The position numbers and the translations under genes were made by a program. A model generated the notes under the pieces. That model searched no databases, was not told the origin of the DNA, and worked only from the letters and a program-made list of their open reading frames with translations. Below, one piece after another: positions 33,308 to 45,479 of a stretch of DNA of 64,000 bases. Within the stretch, counting starts at the first letter, position 1. Each line of letters begins with the position of its first letter. Source of the stretch: Siphlonurus alternatus (Eukaryota > Arthropoda > Insecta > Ephemeroptera > Siphlonuridae); contig OX463778.1 of assembly GCA_949825025.1 (NCBI GenBank), positions 4,974,501 through 5,038,500 on the forward strand, in the 5' to 3' direction.

Positions 33308-36062
33308 CACTACTAAGCCGTCTCATAGGTCATTACAAGACAAACCTAGCAGTGCCTCCTCGACCCCAGCGCTCCGCACTCTCGTGCAGTAAACTCCAGG
33401 GCTGCCTTTTATTTTATCGGTGCACCTCACCAACCTCCCCATGGGCCCGAAGTAGACGGAGGGAACCCAGCAACACTGCCTTCTGCATGGCATCCGCCAG
33501 CCGCTCAGCGGATCCACGGCAAACTGGTATTTGCCGCAGCCCTGAAACCAACGAGTCGGGAACTCCACCCATCACCCCAACCAAAAGAACGACCAACACA
33601 ACCGAATGTCCAGCATAGCTCTGCCGCAAGTCCATGACAAGATCGCGGTACTTATCGCGTTTTTCGGCATACTTTTCCGTGAGGTTCTGGTCCGAAGGAG
33701 CAGAAAACTCCACCACGGTCAACGCCTTCTTGTGCTTCTCAAGTACCACGATGTCCGGCTTGTTGGCATGGAGCTTGCGAGTGGTGGGAAACGAATAGTT
33801 CCAGAAGATCTTCACCTGGTCGTTTGCCACCACTGCCTCAACGTCCCCAGGAGCGTATGGTATGACAGGTGAATCGTCAATACCAAAATGGTGCCTCAGA
33901 TGGAAATAAAGCACCCGCAGTGCAGCATTGTGCCTCTCGATGTAAAGAGTACGGGCATAGAAAGGACATGCAGAGAGAAGATGCATGGTGGTCTCGGGAG
34001 AACGGAAGCACGCCCGACATCTGGTGTCCAGCTGACGACCAAAGATCAACTGCTGGTACACCAGGGATGTGAACACACCATCCTGCATCTTGATGATATT
34101 GCTCTCTGACACGGAAGTCAGCCCAGAGGAGCGAAGAAAGGCAAAAGTACGCTCCCTGCAAAGGCCCTGGCTCTCGATGTTCTTGTAGAACACGCTATGC
34201 ATGCTCTTTGCCATGTGCCCTCGCAAAAGAAGACGCACCTCCGCCTCCCTCACCCTCTGCTTGACGAGAGCCCAAGGCAAACCTGCAAGGTTTACTCCTG
34301 GCCTCGACTCCGGCTCCACCAAATCCAACTGTACTCCCAATGCCCATGCCGCCCTTTTTGCTGCACTGAACAAAAACGCTCCACTGCCCCACAACTCATG
34401 CCCATACACAAGTTGAAGATGGGGATCTGTGCTCGTTACCACACGACATGCCATACTGATAACCATTCGGTTGTAGATGTTCTCAACTCCGAGCAACCCT
34501 CTACCTCCCTGATCACGTGGAAGGTAGACCCTCTCAACAGAAGCCCGCTTATGGTGGCTCAAGTTTGAAGACATGACTTTCCTCGTGATGGTATCGAGGC
34601 CCTTCAGCTCTGCCACGTTCCATTTCATGGCACCAAAGGTGTAGAGCATGACAGGGATGGCTAGCATGTTGGTCGCTTGGATCTTATTGCGACCCGACAA
34701 CCTGGAACTCCAGATCTTCTTCAGGCGTCAAACATACTCCCCACGAAGCACCTTCTGGCACAATCCTGTATCCTGAACGTGACTTTCACTCACGCCCAGG
34801 TACTTGTACCGTGCTTCGGCATCGAGATGTCTAATGATGCTCCCGTCTACCAGCTCCATGTCTTCTCGTTGGCCACACACCTTGCCAAGTCGAATGTGCA
34901 GGACCGCACACTTGTCCAAGCCCAACTCCATCCCCGTGTCTGCTGCAAAGCTACTAACAAGATCAAGCGACTCCCTGAGCTTGCGTTTGCTAGAACCATA
35001 GATTTTCAGGTCATCCATGAAGAATGCATGGGTGACCTTATGGCTCCGACACGAAGGTGGGCCAGCCATGTACCCATCTTGTTCCCGAAGTAAAGCAGAA
35101 AGGGGCAACTGGGAGATGCAGTAAAGTTTGGGGCTAAGGGAGTCACCCTGGAACACTCCCCGCTGATATGCCACGAACTCTGTGTACGACACTCTACCAC
35201 CAGCCTTACACTGGAAGCGAGTCCTCCACAGCGGCATGAGGTCCCCAATGCATCTCACCAGATCGGGATGAACATTCAAGATCTCGAGACACCTCAAGAT
35301 TAAGCCATGCGATGTCATGTCGAAAGCTTTCCTGAAGTCCACCCAGGCCACAGAGAGGTTCCGCTTATGCTGTATGGCATCTTGACAGACGCAGCGGTCC
35401 AGGAGAAGGTTCTCCTTACAGCCCTCGTGACCCCTCCGTGCCCCCTTCTGCTCGTGCAACTCTACCCAAACTGGCTGAATAGAGTCCTCCAGTAGCTCAT
35501 TCAAACAACCAGTAAAACCTTTATACTCGGTGTTGAGCGTGGTGATGGGTCTATAGCTGGATGGAAGTGACAAGTCCCCCCCTTTGGGGATCAGGATCGT
35601 GCGTCCCTCCACCAACCAAGCAGGGATCTCCATCGTGCCTCTTAACATGGCAGTGTAATGCCTTGCCAAGTGAGGATGCACAGCCGTAAACTTTTTCCAC
35701 CAGAACGTTTGGATCTTATCAACGCCTGGCGCTGCCCAATTGCGCTTTCCTCTGAAAGATCGGGCAACAAGTTCTACTGTGACATCCGGGCACACTACCT
35801 GCCTATCCTGCACTCTCCGACAAAGCTTCTCAAACTCCGAGAGAGCCTGAGACTCGACGTTGAACTCGACACTTTCCCCATAAATTCCCGCCCAGAACGC
35901 ACGGATAGCATCCGCCGTAGGAGGGTTTTGTGGAGGCGCTGGTCTCTCCCGCTCCAAAAAGCGGCGCGCATTGTGAAGAAAGACGTTATTATCCTCCAAG
36001 CACTGCAAACGACTCAGCTTCTTTGCTTTTATAGCCTTCATATATTATTATATATGAAGGCT
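33275..36062 (-). mobile_element. R4/Dong-like non-LTR retrotransposon, 5'-truncated
   Basis: The minus-strand element has its poly(A) tail as a T-run at 33275-33304 and its 5' end at about 36062. Flanks CTTATATTATATTATT (left) and CTTATATTATTATTATTA (right) look like a target duplication in an (ATT)n tract. The other arm of the host element (37023-37070) preserves the uninterrupted site. Insertion into TAA/ATT microsatellites is known for Dong. The last 30 bp at the 5' end form a hairpin (AGCCTTCATATAT and ATATATGAAGGCT). Confidence 0.85.
33414..36041 (-). pseudogene. Reverse transcriptase / restriction-like endonuclease ORF with one internal stop
   Basis: A frame of 876 codons runs from 36041 to 33414 and is broken only by an in-frame TGA at 34730-34728. 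Reverse transcriptase motifs are present in order: WAAPGVDK (about residue 102), IPKGGDLSLPSSYRPI (151), AWVDFRKAFD (232, motif A), VFQGDSLSP (296, motif B), AFFMDDLKIYG (339, motif C), then YKYLGV. After the stop come a CX2CX8HX4C knuckle (CRACFRSPETTMHLLSAC) and a PD..E nuclease core (KPDIVVLEKHKKALTVVEF). This RT-knuckle-endonuclease order is that of R2/R4-type LINEs. The sequence resembles the R4/Dong/Rex6 clade most. The N-terminal DNA-binding region is lost by 5' truncation. Apart from the TGA it is intact, so it died recently. Confidence 0.88.
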
Positions 36063-36117
36063 TCTTATATTATTATTATTATAGTTATTATTAATATTAT
36101 TATAATATAATTATATT

Positions 36118-36200
36118 AAGCCGGAATTACACGATACAATTTTTCTAATTATTGCATCATTATTATTCATTTGAATAATATAATAATAATACACTGTTTG
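36118..36200 (+). repeat. Partial GCCGGTATTACACG MITE arm
   Basis: AAGCCGGAATTACACGATAC and ATTTTTCTAATTATTGCAT match the left arm of the MITEs at 36575 and 36847, without a right arm. Confidence 0.6.
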
Positions 36201-36241
36201 CGATATATTTTTACTAACTCTGTAATAATATAACTCTAAGC

Positions 36242-36566
36242 AATGGAGTATTGACATCAATTTTTTTTATTGCAGAAATGGATAGAGGGTGAAAAGTTAT
36301 GCTACCCTGATTTTTTTTCAGATTTTTCTGAGACCGGGAAGTATTTTTAAAAAACTATTGAAAGTCCGTTTTATATAATGTCACGGGCGTTAATGTCCTA
36401 TCTTTTTCTTAAGGAGAGGCCCTCGTGACGTCATCAAAACGTACTATCAATAATTTTTTTAAATACTTCCCGGTCTCTGAAAAATCTGAAAAAATTCAGA
36501 AAAGCATATTTTTGCACCCTCTATCCATTTCTGCAATAAAAAAATTTGAGGTCGGTACTCCATTAT
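36242..36566. mobile_element. MITE, ATGGAGTATTGACC family, copy
   Basis: AATGGAGTATTGACATCAA left, GAGGTCGGTACTCCATT right; central CTCGTGACGTCATCAAAA. Confidence 0.9.
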
Positions 36567-36574
36567 CAATTGCT

Positions 36575-36732
36575 TAAGCCGGTATTACACGATACAATTT
36601 TTCTGATTATTGTATACAATTTTTTCTTGCAAGAAAATTTCCTCTCCATACTAACAAATGGAGATTAAATTTTCTTGTAAGGAAAAATTGTATACAATAA
36701 TCAGAAAAATTGTATCGTGTAATACCGTCTTT
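36575..36732. mobile_element. MITE with TTAAGCCGGTATTACACG ends, copy 1
   Basis: Arms AAGCCGGTATTACACGATAC and the inverse. The inner palindrome TATACAATTTTTTCTTGCAA is mirrored by TTGTAAGGAAAAATTGTATA. Confidence 0.88.
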
Positions 36733-36846
36733 AGAGTTATATTATTACAGAGTTAGTAAAAAATAAAAATATATCGCAAACAGTGTATTATTATTACAGT
36801 ATATTATTCAAATGAATAATAATGGTTTTGGTATCTTTTTCAGGTA

Positions 36847-37008
36847 ATGCCGGTATTACACGATACAATTTTTCTAACTATTGAATACAATTTTTCCTTA
36901 CAAGAAAACTTAACTTCATTTGTTTGTATTGAGATGAATTTTTTTGGTAAGGAAAAATTATATTCAATAGTTAGAAAAATTGTATCTTGTAATTTCGGCT
37001 TAATATAA
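36847..37008. mobile_element. MITE with GCCGGTATTACACG ends, copy 2
   Basis: GCCGGTATTACACGATACAA left, TTGTATCTTGTAATTTCGGC right. Same family as 36575 and 50744. Confidence 0.88.
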
Positions 37009-37217
37009 TTATATTATAATAATATTAATAATAACTATAATAATAATATAATATAAGACAGTATAACGTACCTCACTGATGTATCATCAGAAAACAAATT
37101 TATTTATTTTTAATAAATATAAATAATATAATATATAACAATAAATGTTACGATTTACGATACATTCTTGGGATACATCAATTTTAATTTTGAAATCCAT
37201 TCAATAATTTAAATAAA

Positions 37218-37514
37218 ACGGTGCTCCGAGTTGTCCTAGCTAGGCTCCAGGATGTCCGCGCTCCAAGTTGTCCGTGCTCCGAGTTGTCCTACCTAGGCTC
37301 CAGGATGTCCGCGCTCCGAGTTGTCCGTGCTCCGAGTTGTCCTACCTAGGCTCCAGGATGTCCGCGCTCCGAGTTGTCCGTGCTCCGAGTTGTCCTACCT
37401 AAGCTCCAGGATGTCCGCGCTCCGAGAAGTCCGTGCTCCGAGTTGTCCTAGAAACACGTTTGGCTCCGAGCTGTCCGGCTCCCAGTTGACCGCGCACCGA
37501 GTTGTCCGGGAACC
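37218..37514 (-). repeat. Right array of CTCCGAGTTGTCC units
   Basis: Four 53-bp periods of CTAGGCTCCAGGATGTCCGC plus GCTCCGAGTTGTCCGTGCTC and CGAGTTGTCCTAC, then the terminal part ending GCACCGAGTTGTCCGGGAAC. It has about two more periods than the left array. Confidence 0.9.
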
Positions 37515-37523
37515 AGTAATGAC

Positions 37524-38148
<625 letters not shown>

Positions 38149-38283
38149 ACAAAAAACAAACAAACAAATAAATATAATATAATTATGTAATTATAACGGG
38201 ACGATAATATATATTATGAAATAATACCAAATATCCATATATGCGATTGGACAGAAGCTTTGGTTTCCCGATAGATCTATAGT

Positions 38284-38340
38284 TCTGAAGCTATGCATAG
38301 CCCTCTGGTGGGGGTCCACCAGAGGGCTATGAGCTATGCA
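38284..38340. repeat. Perfect short hairpin
   Basis: GCATAGCCCTCTGGTGG and CCACCAGAGGGCTATG around GGGT, inside an outer GAAGCTATGC / GAGCTATGC pair. Confidence 0.85.
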
Positions 38341-39049
38341 ACATAAAAATATAAGCTTTTGAATGCGGCGGGAAGGAAGCTTTTGTGATTGGTTAGTCTA
38401 GTTCAGCATGCGCTCCTGATTGGTGAACTATAGTAGCTAGCGAGAGTCGAGAGAGAATAATTCCAAACGAGTGCCTGGAAAAAATCAGTGTATGGCATAA
38501 ATTTAAGTGAATGCAAATAAAGTAACTCACATCCTTAATAAGAGTTTTAAAATTATACATATTTTTTTAATTGTATTTCCCTCATGAATATAATATATAA
38601 AAACAAGTCAGATACAGGAACAGGAGACACCAAACAGTCCATGCATATGATTATTCTATATAATAACCTAACATATATATTATAAAGTGCCTATATTTAT
38701 TATTTATCTCTCTGTGAAACATTGCAGTAAAAACTATAAGAACATAAAGTAACATATTTAATTGAGTAAATTAATTAAAAAAATGCAAATACTAAATAAG
38801 CTTTACTGAGTCAATTTTATTTAATTAATTACTACCACATATTATATATGCGCCTATAATTTATAATATATATGCCTTCAGTTTAAGTACCATAAAATAC
38901 AGTGCCACTCAATGAACGAAGCTCCAGAGGCAGAGAGTTAATAAATAATAAAAATATCCGTTTTTTATATATTCATGGGGGAAATATATTAATACAAAAT
39001 AAAAGAAAAAAATTAAACTCTTAGAACATGTCATCTGAAGTGAGCCTCT

Positions 39050-39466
39050 AAAGCGTACGTGGCTCAGTGCATTGACCGGTTCTCGTCAGACCACAACCGA
39101 TGTCAAGCTACGTCGAGCGTGGTTAGTACTTGGATGGGTAACTGTTTCACGTTTCAAGTAAAAATTACGTTGTTCCCTCTTTATTCCCTCTTATTCGCCT
39201 CGCTTTTTACCCACACAAGTGCAGTGATGCACTTGTGTGGGGTTCATCCCTAATCTTTGGAAATCACTTATAAATATCATTGAAAAAAGTAGAGGTCCAT
39301 CCTGACGGAGGTGTACCACAGTTTCTTCAGTCTTACCTCAGCGAATGCTGGGACGCGTAACAGGCCGTGGCCTTTATCCTTTCCCTATCATATCCCTGCA
39401 TGCCCATTACTCCGCCTCGAGCAGTACAAGCTAAAAAGGGTGTATCCTTGTGAAAAATAAAAAAAA
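39050..39466 (+). mobile_element. 5S rRNA-headed SINE, best-preserved copy
   Basis: The head GACCGGTTCTCGTCAGACCAC, CGATGTCAAGCTACGTCGAG and TGGTTAGTACTTGGATGGGT follows eukaryotic 5S rRNA, including the internal promoter elements. The body has CTCAGCGAATGCTGGGACGC and AGGCCGTGGCCTTTATCC. The tail ends in A10 at about 39460. Confidence 0.88.
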
Positions 39467-39946
39467 AAAATGAAAGTTAAATAAAAAGATTTCATTAGAC
39501 CTTTAAAAAACATCTACCTCGATCTAATATATACACAGGTTTTGTGCATTATTTATTTTAATTTAATATATTATCATTATTTGATTATAGTTTCGATTTT
39601 TACATTATTATTTAAATTAAATAATGCACATTTAGTTACTTTTCTTTCCACCAGCTCTTTCTCAGGATTATGAGCTCGAAAATGGCCAAATTTTTTTCCA
39701 TTTTCGTCTCAAAAGAAGACAAATCCAAAAAAATCCTTTTAATGTTCACTTTTAAAAATGAACAAATTTCAGCTTTAATTTGATGTATGACAAGTCTATG
39801 TCCTCATCAAATATTATGCTTTAATTTGCCTGCCAAAAATCGCAGTGATTTATATAAACACGTACCCTGATGAATATTTAAATTGTGTAGTGGATTTTCA
39901 CATCTATTTGCATGCAGTCATTAGGCAGAATTACAATTCATATTTC

Positions 39947-40612
39947 CGGTAAAGTGAGCGATTTCTTTTTAAAGATTTTATAAAAGTAGTTTAACTTGCT
40001 ATCTATTGAGAAATGGAAACCAAAAATCTCCATCTCAAATAGCTTCACCACAAAAAAAATCTCAAAATTGGTGTTTCGGAGGCCTTTAACATGCATCCTT
40101 ATGGAACATGCAGAAAACAGCTTTTTACTCCAACTTCGTCTGAACTATGGTACCAATTAAAAAAATACGTACCTAATCTATGATGAATTCCTTAAACCTT
40201 AATGGATTTTCAAATAAAAAACAAAATTACGGAGCCGTTTTTTCGAAAAAAAAAAATTGAAATTTTTGCAGGTTAATTCCCATAAATATTTTCAAGATTT
40301 TCTTCCGAAGAAACGGCTACCGAAAAAAAAATTATTTAAAAATCCATTAAAGAATTCATCATAGAATACGTACGTATTTTTTAATTGGTACCATAGTTCA
40401 GCTAGACGAAGTTGGAGTAAAAAGCTGTTTTCTTTTCCATAAGGATGCATGTAAAAGCCTCCGAAACACCAAATTTGGGATTTTTTTGCGGTGAAGCTAT
40501 TTGAGATGGATTTTTCTGGTTTTCATTTCTCAATAGAGGGCGAGTTAAACTATTTTTAGACAATAAAATATTAAAAAAAAATTAAATCGCTCACTCTACT
40601 TTAAATTCATTT
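39947..40612. mobile_element. K-family foldback, complete
   Basis: Left arm: AAAGTGAGCGATTTCTTTTT, GAGAAATGGAAACCAAAAA, GGTGTTTCGGAGGCCTTTAA. Right arm: the inverse, ending AAATCGCTCACTCTACTTTA. Arms of about 310 bp are 80-90% alike by eye, with the centre near 40275. Confidence 0.88.
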
Positions 40613-41002
40613 CACATAGTAATTAGTAATTAGGGGAATATATTATATAATATTATGTAATGTAATAATAATATATAATTAATACATAGTTAACAATATA
40701 ATATAAAATTGTATATATAATATATATAATAATATATATGTATATATATATATAAATTATCTGTGTATTATATTGATTGATTTATTCATTTATTTACTTT
40801 TTTATTCATATTATTGTTAAAATTTACATTATATTTTATTAAATCATGCATTGATACAATGCAATCTAGACTATTTACGACAAGCCTCGAATATATTTAT
40901 TATATATTTACAATATGTAACCGCGTATAACTTGTAAATTTTGTGCTAATTATATTGAAGCTTTATCATTATCCATGATAATCAATAAAAATAAATATAA
41001 TT

Positions 41003-41076
41003 GCAAAAAAGTTGAATAGAGAAATATATAATTATAATATAATTATACATTTCTCTATTCAACTTTTTTGCTATTA
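41003..41076. repeat. Perfect hairpin
   Basis: GCAAAAAAGTTGAATAGAGA and TCTCTATTCAACTTTTTTGC around an AT spacer. Confidence 0.85.
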
Positions 41077-41107
41077 TTACAGTATTATTTTATCTCGAGC
41101 ATTAAAT

Positions 41108-41464
41108 CTTAAGGGTAAGGTAACGACACCAATGTTAAAAAAATTCCCTCTCACAAAAATTCTGAAAAAAATTTAAAATGTTCTCCTCTACACCCCCTAT
41201 CAGTAGCTAAAATATCAGGTATGCAAATACGATCTAGTTTTTGAGTTATGAATTTTTAAAGTTGACCAATTTAACATGGGAGTTTCATTTCTCCATGTTA
41301 AAGTAGTCAACTTTAAAATTTTATAACTCAAAAACTAGATCGTATTTGTATACCTGATATTTTAGGTACTGATAGGGGGTATAGAGGAGAACATTTTAAT
41401 TTTTTTTCAGAATTTTTGTGAGAGGGATTTTTTTTAACATTGGTGGCGTTACCTTACCCTTAAT
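41108..41464. mobile_element. Foldback MITE of the 10231 family, copy 2
   Basis: TTAAGGGTAAGGTAACGACACC and the inverse; inner AATATCAGGTATGCAAATACG and TTAACATGGGAGTTTCATTT. Confidence 0.9.
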
Positions 41465-42257
41465 ATATGTTCTTTCTTTATTCTTTTTTCTCACCAAACC
41501 CATCTCTTTTGCGTGTATCTGTACCAAGACGAATTGCCGCTCTTCCTGAGCTGTGCGCGCCACATGGTCAGAGGGTTGAACGACACTTTCACCCCGTCGT
41601 GGTAACAAAAACTTCGGTCATAAACTTTTCTAAGGAAAACCTTTCGAAGATAAACCACTTTATTTATAAACAGAATTACGTTTCACTTTGCTAAGATAAC
41701 TTTTTCTAATATAAATTTCGTGTCTATGTTTTAACATTTCGAAGTATATAAATAAACTTTCTATTTTAACATTACACATTTTTATTTCGAAGTTTATTTT
41801 CCCACTTTCTAAGATCACACATCAACCCCAAAATTATACAGTATTTTAATAATTATTTTGTTTTGGAGTATTTGTAGTGGTTTCAGTACATTTTGACGAT
41901 ATGCATTTTTCCCCAGATCCCTACCATATAATTAAGATGTGAATGAACTTAAAGCATAGTAAATTTGTTTTTTAACATTGTCTGGAATAAAATGTCTAGC
42001 ACGCCATAAAATTTCAATATTTGGTAGATTTTTTTTTTTTTACAAAATTTATATGAGGATTCCATTTACATTAATCATGCGCACAAGTTAGCTATAATTA
42101 ATCACAATTTAATATATTGGTCAAATGTACCGAAAACGCCATTAAAATTTTAGGAATTTTCGAATCTTTCAGAGTTTATATTAATTATACTGCTTATTGA
42201 AGTAAATTAAGGTAATGTCTATATATGCAATATAAATATATTATGTACGTGTTTTCC
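41465..42257. other. No recognised gene or element
   Basis: Short open frames exist on both strands at 41396-41694 but lack conserved motifs. The rest is AT-rich. Confidence 0.4.
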
Positions 42258-42630
42258 AGAGACCCGGTACATATATAGAGATGACCTCCCGTGTCTTTTA
42301 TGGCCAGAAATTTGATCAGCTTGGCCGAGCTTCATTGTAACTGACGATGAGAGTGGCGGCGCCACTGAATCGTAGCGGTACGGCCCGGTACGTTCTCGCT
42401 GGCTGAGCGGACAATTTCAGACAGCAATTTAAGAACCATGCTGCAGGCCGTGTCCAAGGTTAATTAATTAATTGGCTTTATGTGAAAGCCAATCCCTTGT
42501 ATAAATTAAGCCAGCCGAACATTTAGCAGCGCCGCCACTCTCAGTTACAGTGAAGCACTGAGCTCTGATCAAATCCCTGTCTATAAGACACAACGGAGGT
42601 CTCTACTCTGCCTCGATCAATGCTGGTGTG
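42258..42630. mobile_element. Foldback/TIR element with GAGAGTGGCGGC arms, copy 1
   Basis: Left CCGTGTCTTTTATGGCCAGA, AATTTGATCAG and GAGAGTGGCGGCGCCACTG; right the inverse, with GCGCCGCCACTCTCAG, CTGATCAAATCCCTG and TAAGACACAACGGAGGTCTC. A second copy is at 60665-61112. Confidence 0.8.
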
Positions 42631-42884
42631 TTTTTCAGAATTCTTTGTCTCATTTTACTGCATTATTTTTAAATAATTTCGCGCAGAAAGTGCATCATGG
42701 CAGCCTCATAGAAAGAATAAATATTAAAATAAAATAATGCAATTCTGGCACAAACAATCATAAAATTAATCAAATAATGCATTTAAAACAATTTAAATTT
42801 TTAATATTTCATAGTGTTTGCCTAATTATTATTTTACAAACAGAATTATTTTATTAAAAATTGTTGGCTATCTTGAATTACGAT

Positions 42885-43065
42885 CATATGGTAAAAAAGT
42901 GGGAACTGTCTGGGTCTACGCCGGTCGTAGACGCATTAAATCTACGCCGGAACTTTTTCAATGATCAGAACATCCGTGACGTCACCCGACGTAGCTCTAT
43001 TAAACCTACGTCGGTTGTATGAAACATATGATTAATGACGTCACTGATATAACAAATGCAATAAA
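42885..43065 (+). repeat. Dispersed 'TACGCCGG' element, plus-strand copy
   Basis: GGGAACTGTCTGGGTCTACG, CGTAGACGCATTAAATCTACG and GACGTAGCTCTATTAAACCTACG recur inverted at 57065-57290. It contains TGACGTCA twice. Internal half-palindromes (TACGCCGG / TACGTCGG) are present. Confidence 0.8.
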
Positions 43066-43075
43066 CGGAGCTAAT

Positions 43076-43210
43076 TGTTCAAATTTTTTACTCCACTGAC
43101 TTGTACGTGTAATTATATTATAATTGATTGTAATAAACGGTATTATGCAGAGTCTGTAGTAATTTTTATATTTATTAACTGTAAATATATTATATATATA
43201 GTGTATATAT
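43076..43210 (+). repeat. Dispersed repeat, plus-strand copy
   Basis: GACTTGTACGTGTAATTATA and ACGGTATTATGCAGAGTCTG recur inverted at 49834-49963 with near identity. Confidence 0.8.
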
Positions 43211-43334
43211 TAAGTAAATAAAATTTTATTAAAATATATTATTAAATTAATTGTAGCAATTATAATATATATAAATACTAAAAAAAAATAAAAATAAATA
43301 AGGCAGTGTAAAATTAAGTGGAGATGATCGTCGT

Positions 43335-44022
43335 TCGAGGTATTTAATTTAATATTTTAATTATTTTCTTAAAATAGTTTAAGCTGCCCTTTATTGAGAA
43401 ATCAAAACCAAAAAATTCCATCTCAAATAGTTTCACCACAAAAAATTCCCAAATTTGGTGTTTCGGAGGCCTTTGACGTGCAGCCTTATGGAACATAAAA
43501 CCGCGTTTTACTCCAATTAACATTTTCTGAACTATGCTACCATTTAAAAAATACCTACGTAATCTATGATGAATTCTTTAATGGAGTTTAAAAAAATATA
43601 TATTTTACGGAGCCGTTTTTTCGGAAAAAAATCTTTAAGTTTTTGCGGCTTAATTCCCATAAGGATTTTCATGATTTTTTTCCAAGAAAACGACCCTGCA
43701 AAAAAAAAAATTTATTTGAAAATTCATTAAAGAATTCATCATAGGTTACGTACGTAAGTATTTTTTAAATGGTACCATATAGTTCAGAAGAAAAAGTTGG
43801 AGTAAAACGCGGTTTTATATATGTTCCATAAGGCCGCGCTGCACGTTAAAGCAGGCCTCCGAAACACCAACTTTGGGATTTTTTTGTGGTGAATTAATAA
43901 CTATTTAATTGAGATGGAATTTTTTGGTTTTCATTTCTCAATATATATAGAGGGCAGCTTAAAGTATCTTTAAAAAATAAAATATTAAAAAAAATGAACT
44001 CGCTCACTCTACTTTAAAAAAA
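43335..44022. mobile_element. K-family foldback, complete copy 2
   Basis: Left TTAAGCTGCCCTTTATTGAG and GGTGTTTCGGAGGCCTTTGA; right GCCTCCGAAACACCAAC and TCGCTCACTCTACTTTAA. Confidence 0.88.
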
Positions 44023-44051
44023 ACTTTCCGGCAAAAGAAATAAAAGCGTGA

Positions 44052-44402
44052 ATGGACAACATATATACTGCATATACATGAAAAAATTTTAATGCAGAAA
44101 TGAATAAAGGGTGCCAAATTATGCTACTCTGAATTTTTTCAGATTTTTTTGTGCGCGCCGGGACTATTTTTAAATAGTTATTGAAAGTCCTGTGATTTCA
44201 GTTGGCACCTCTGAATTCTTAATAAAAAGGATAGAGACTGGATACGCCTACTGACGCCTCCAGGGGGCGTGGCCGCACTTTCAATAATTATTTAAAAATA
44301 GTTCTGGGTTTCAAATAAATCTGAAAAATTTCAGAGTAGCATAATTTGGTACCCTCTATTCATTTCTGCAATAAAAATTTTTCCTGCATGTTGTCCATTA
44401 TA
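44052..44402. mobile_element. MITE related to the ATGGAGTATTG family (AATGGACAACATGC subfamily), copy 1
   Basis: Left AATGGACAACATATA and TGCAGAAATGAATAAAGGGT; right ACCCTCTATTCATTTCTGCA and CCTGCATGTTGTCCATT. Second copy at 61406-61741. Confidence 0.85.
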
Positions 44403-44473
44403 GGCGAAATATTATATTAATTGAAATTCCTTATGAGAAATTTACCCACAAAAATTACAATTAATGAGATAGT

Positions 44474-44796
44474 AGAATGTGAAAAATTTAGTGGCTTGAT
44501 CGCCTTGATCGAAAGAAGGGGTAAAAATATGGTACTGTGAATTTTTTCAGATTTTTTTGAGACTGGGAACTTTTTTAAAAAATTATTGAAATTCTATTTT
44601 GATAACGTCACGTGCGGTACTCCTTAAGAAAAAGGATAGGGCTGTGCCGCCCGTGACGTCATAAAATTAGACTTTCAATAATTTTTTAAAAATAGTTCCC
44701 GGTCTCAGAAAAATCTGAAAAAATTCACGTACGCAGTACAATATATTTTTTTACCCCTTCTTTCGATTAAGCCACTAAAATTTTCACATTCTATAA
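44474..44796. mobile_element. MITE related to the ATGGAGTATTG family (AAGAAGGGGT subfamily)
   Basis: Left GAATGTGAAAAATTTAGTGG and CGAAAGAAGGGGTAAAAATA; right the inverse, ending CCACTAAAATTTTCACATTC. The loop has the family pattern CCTTAAGAAAAAGGATAGG and GTGACGTCAT. Confidence 0.88.
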
Positions 44797-45479
44797 AATA
44801 TCTCATTTTTTCTTTCCGGAAAAAATAGTCCCGTAAAAAAATATAAACCCCCCTCAGATTTCGTTTAAAAAAAATCTGATGTGTTTATAGACTTTATAGG
44901 AAGGCCTAAGAATTAAGGACGTACCAAGATGAATTAATAATATTTTTGAATTTCGTAGATATAAACTAAAAAGTTAAAGCGATATTACGAAATAAGCATA
45001 AAATGGTCCCCTGGCGCACTGTTATATATTATATAGAATAGAATAGAAAATATCTTTATTGCGGCGAGGTTTTTAGGCAAGCCCATTCTTGCACCTAGTG
45101 CTCGGAGCCAACTTTGCGTCGCTGCCGTTTGGCAAATATATTTTTTAATATTTTTTATTGTGAATTTTTCTGACCAATATTACAATTGCTAGGCTATAGC
45201 CGTGGTACATATTGCAAGGAACAAAAATGAGCTAAGCATGCATTTTTTTCATTAAGGTCTGTACATAATAAAAAAAAAAGCGCAACCATGACAAATATGG
45301 ACGTACGTCTCATAATTCCATTTTACTGTCTTTTGATAATTCGAATTGTGTTATTTTACAAAATAAATACGATTACTTGAGCATTGGGTTATCTTTATAT
45401 AGTATAGGAAAAAAATATATAAAAAATATTAGAAATATTTTTGGCATGCTACCATGCTGTTGCATATAAGATCATGACT
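44797..45479. other. No recognised gene or element
   Basis: AT-rich; a slightly GC-richer patch at 45060-45130 gives no recognisable coding motif. Confidence 0.4.

Larger units (their letters stand above)
32905..37514. mobile_element. 4.6-kb element with tandem-unit inverted repeats and exact 9-bp target duplication
   Basis: AGTAATGAC stands on both sides (32896-32904 and 37515-37523). The ends are inverted: left GGTATCCGGACAACTCGGTG, right (inverted) GGTTCCCGGACAACTCGGTG. The arms continue through unit arrays into AT-rich sequence (left to about 33265, right from about 37020), so each is 360-500 bp. An R4/Dong-like retrotransposon (33275-36062) sits in the inner left arm. The loop holds one ATGGAGTATTG MITE and two or three GCCGGTATTACACG MITEs. 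It shares termini and unit core with 4574-11636. No transposase was found. Confidence 0.9.

Noticed and set aside
33352..36110. Plus-strand open frames of up to 150 codons opposite the LINE
   Set aside because: They are antisense shadows of the reverse transcriptase frame; no motif or splice signal supports them.
39050..39150. Genuine 5S rRNA gene
   Set aside because: The 5S similarity is partial and is followed by a SINE body and A-tail that recur in other copies.
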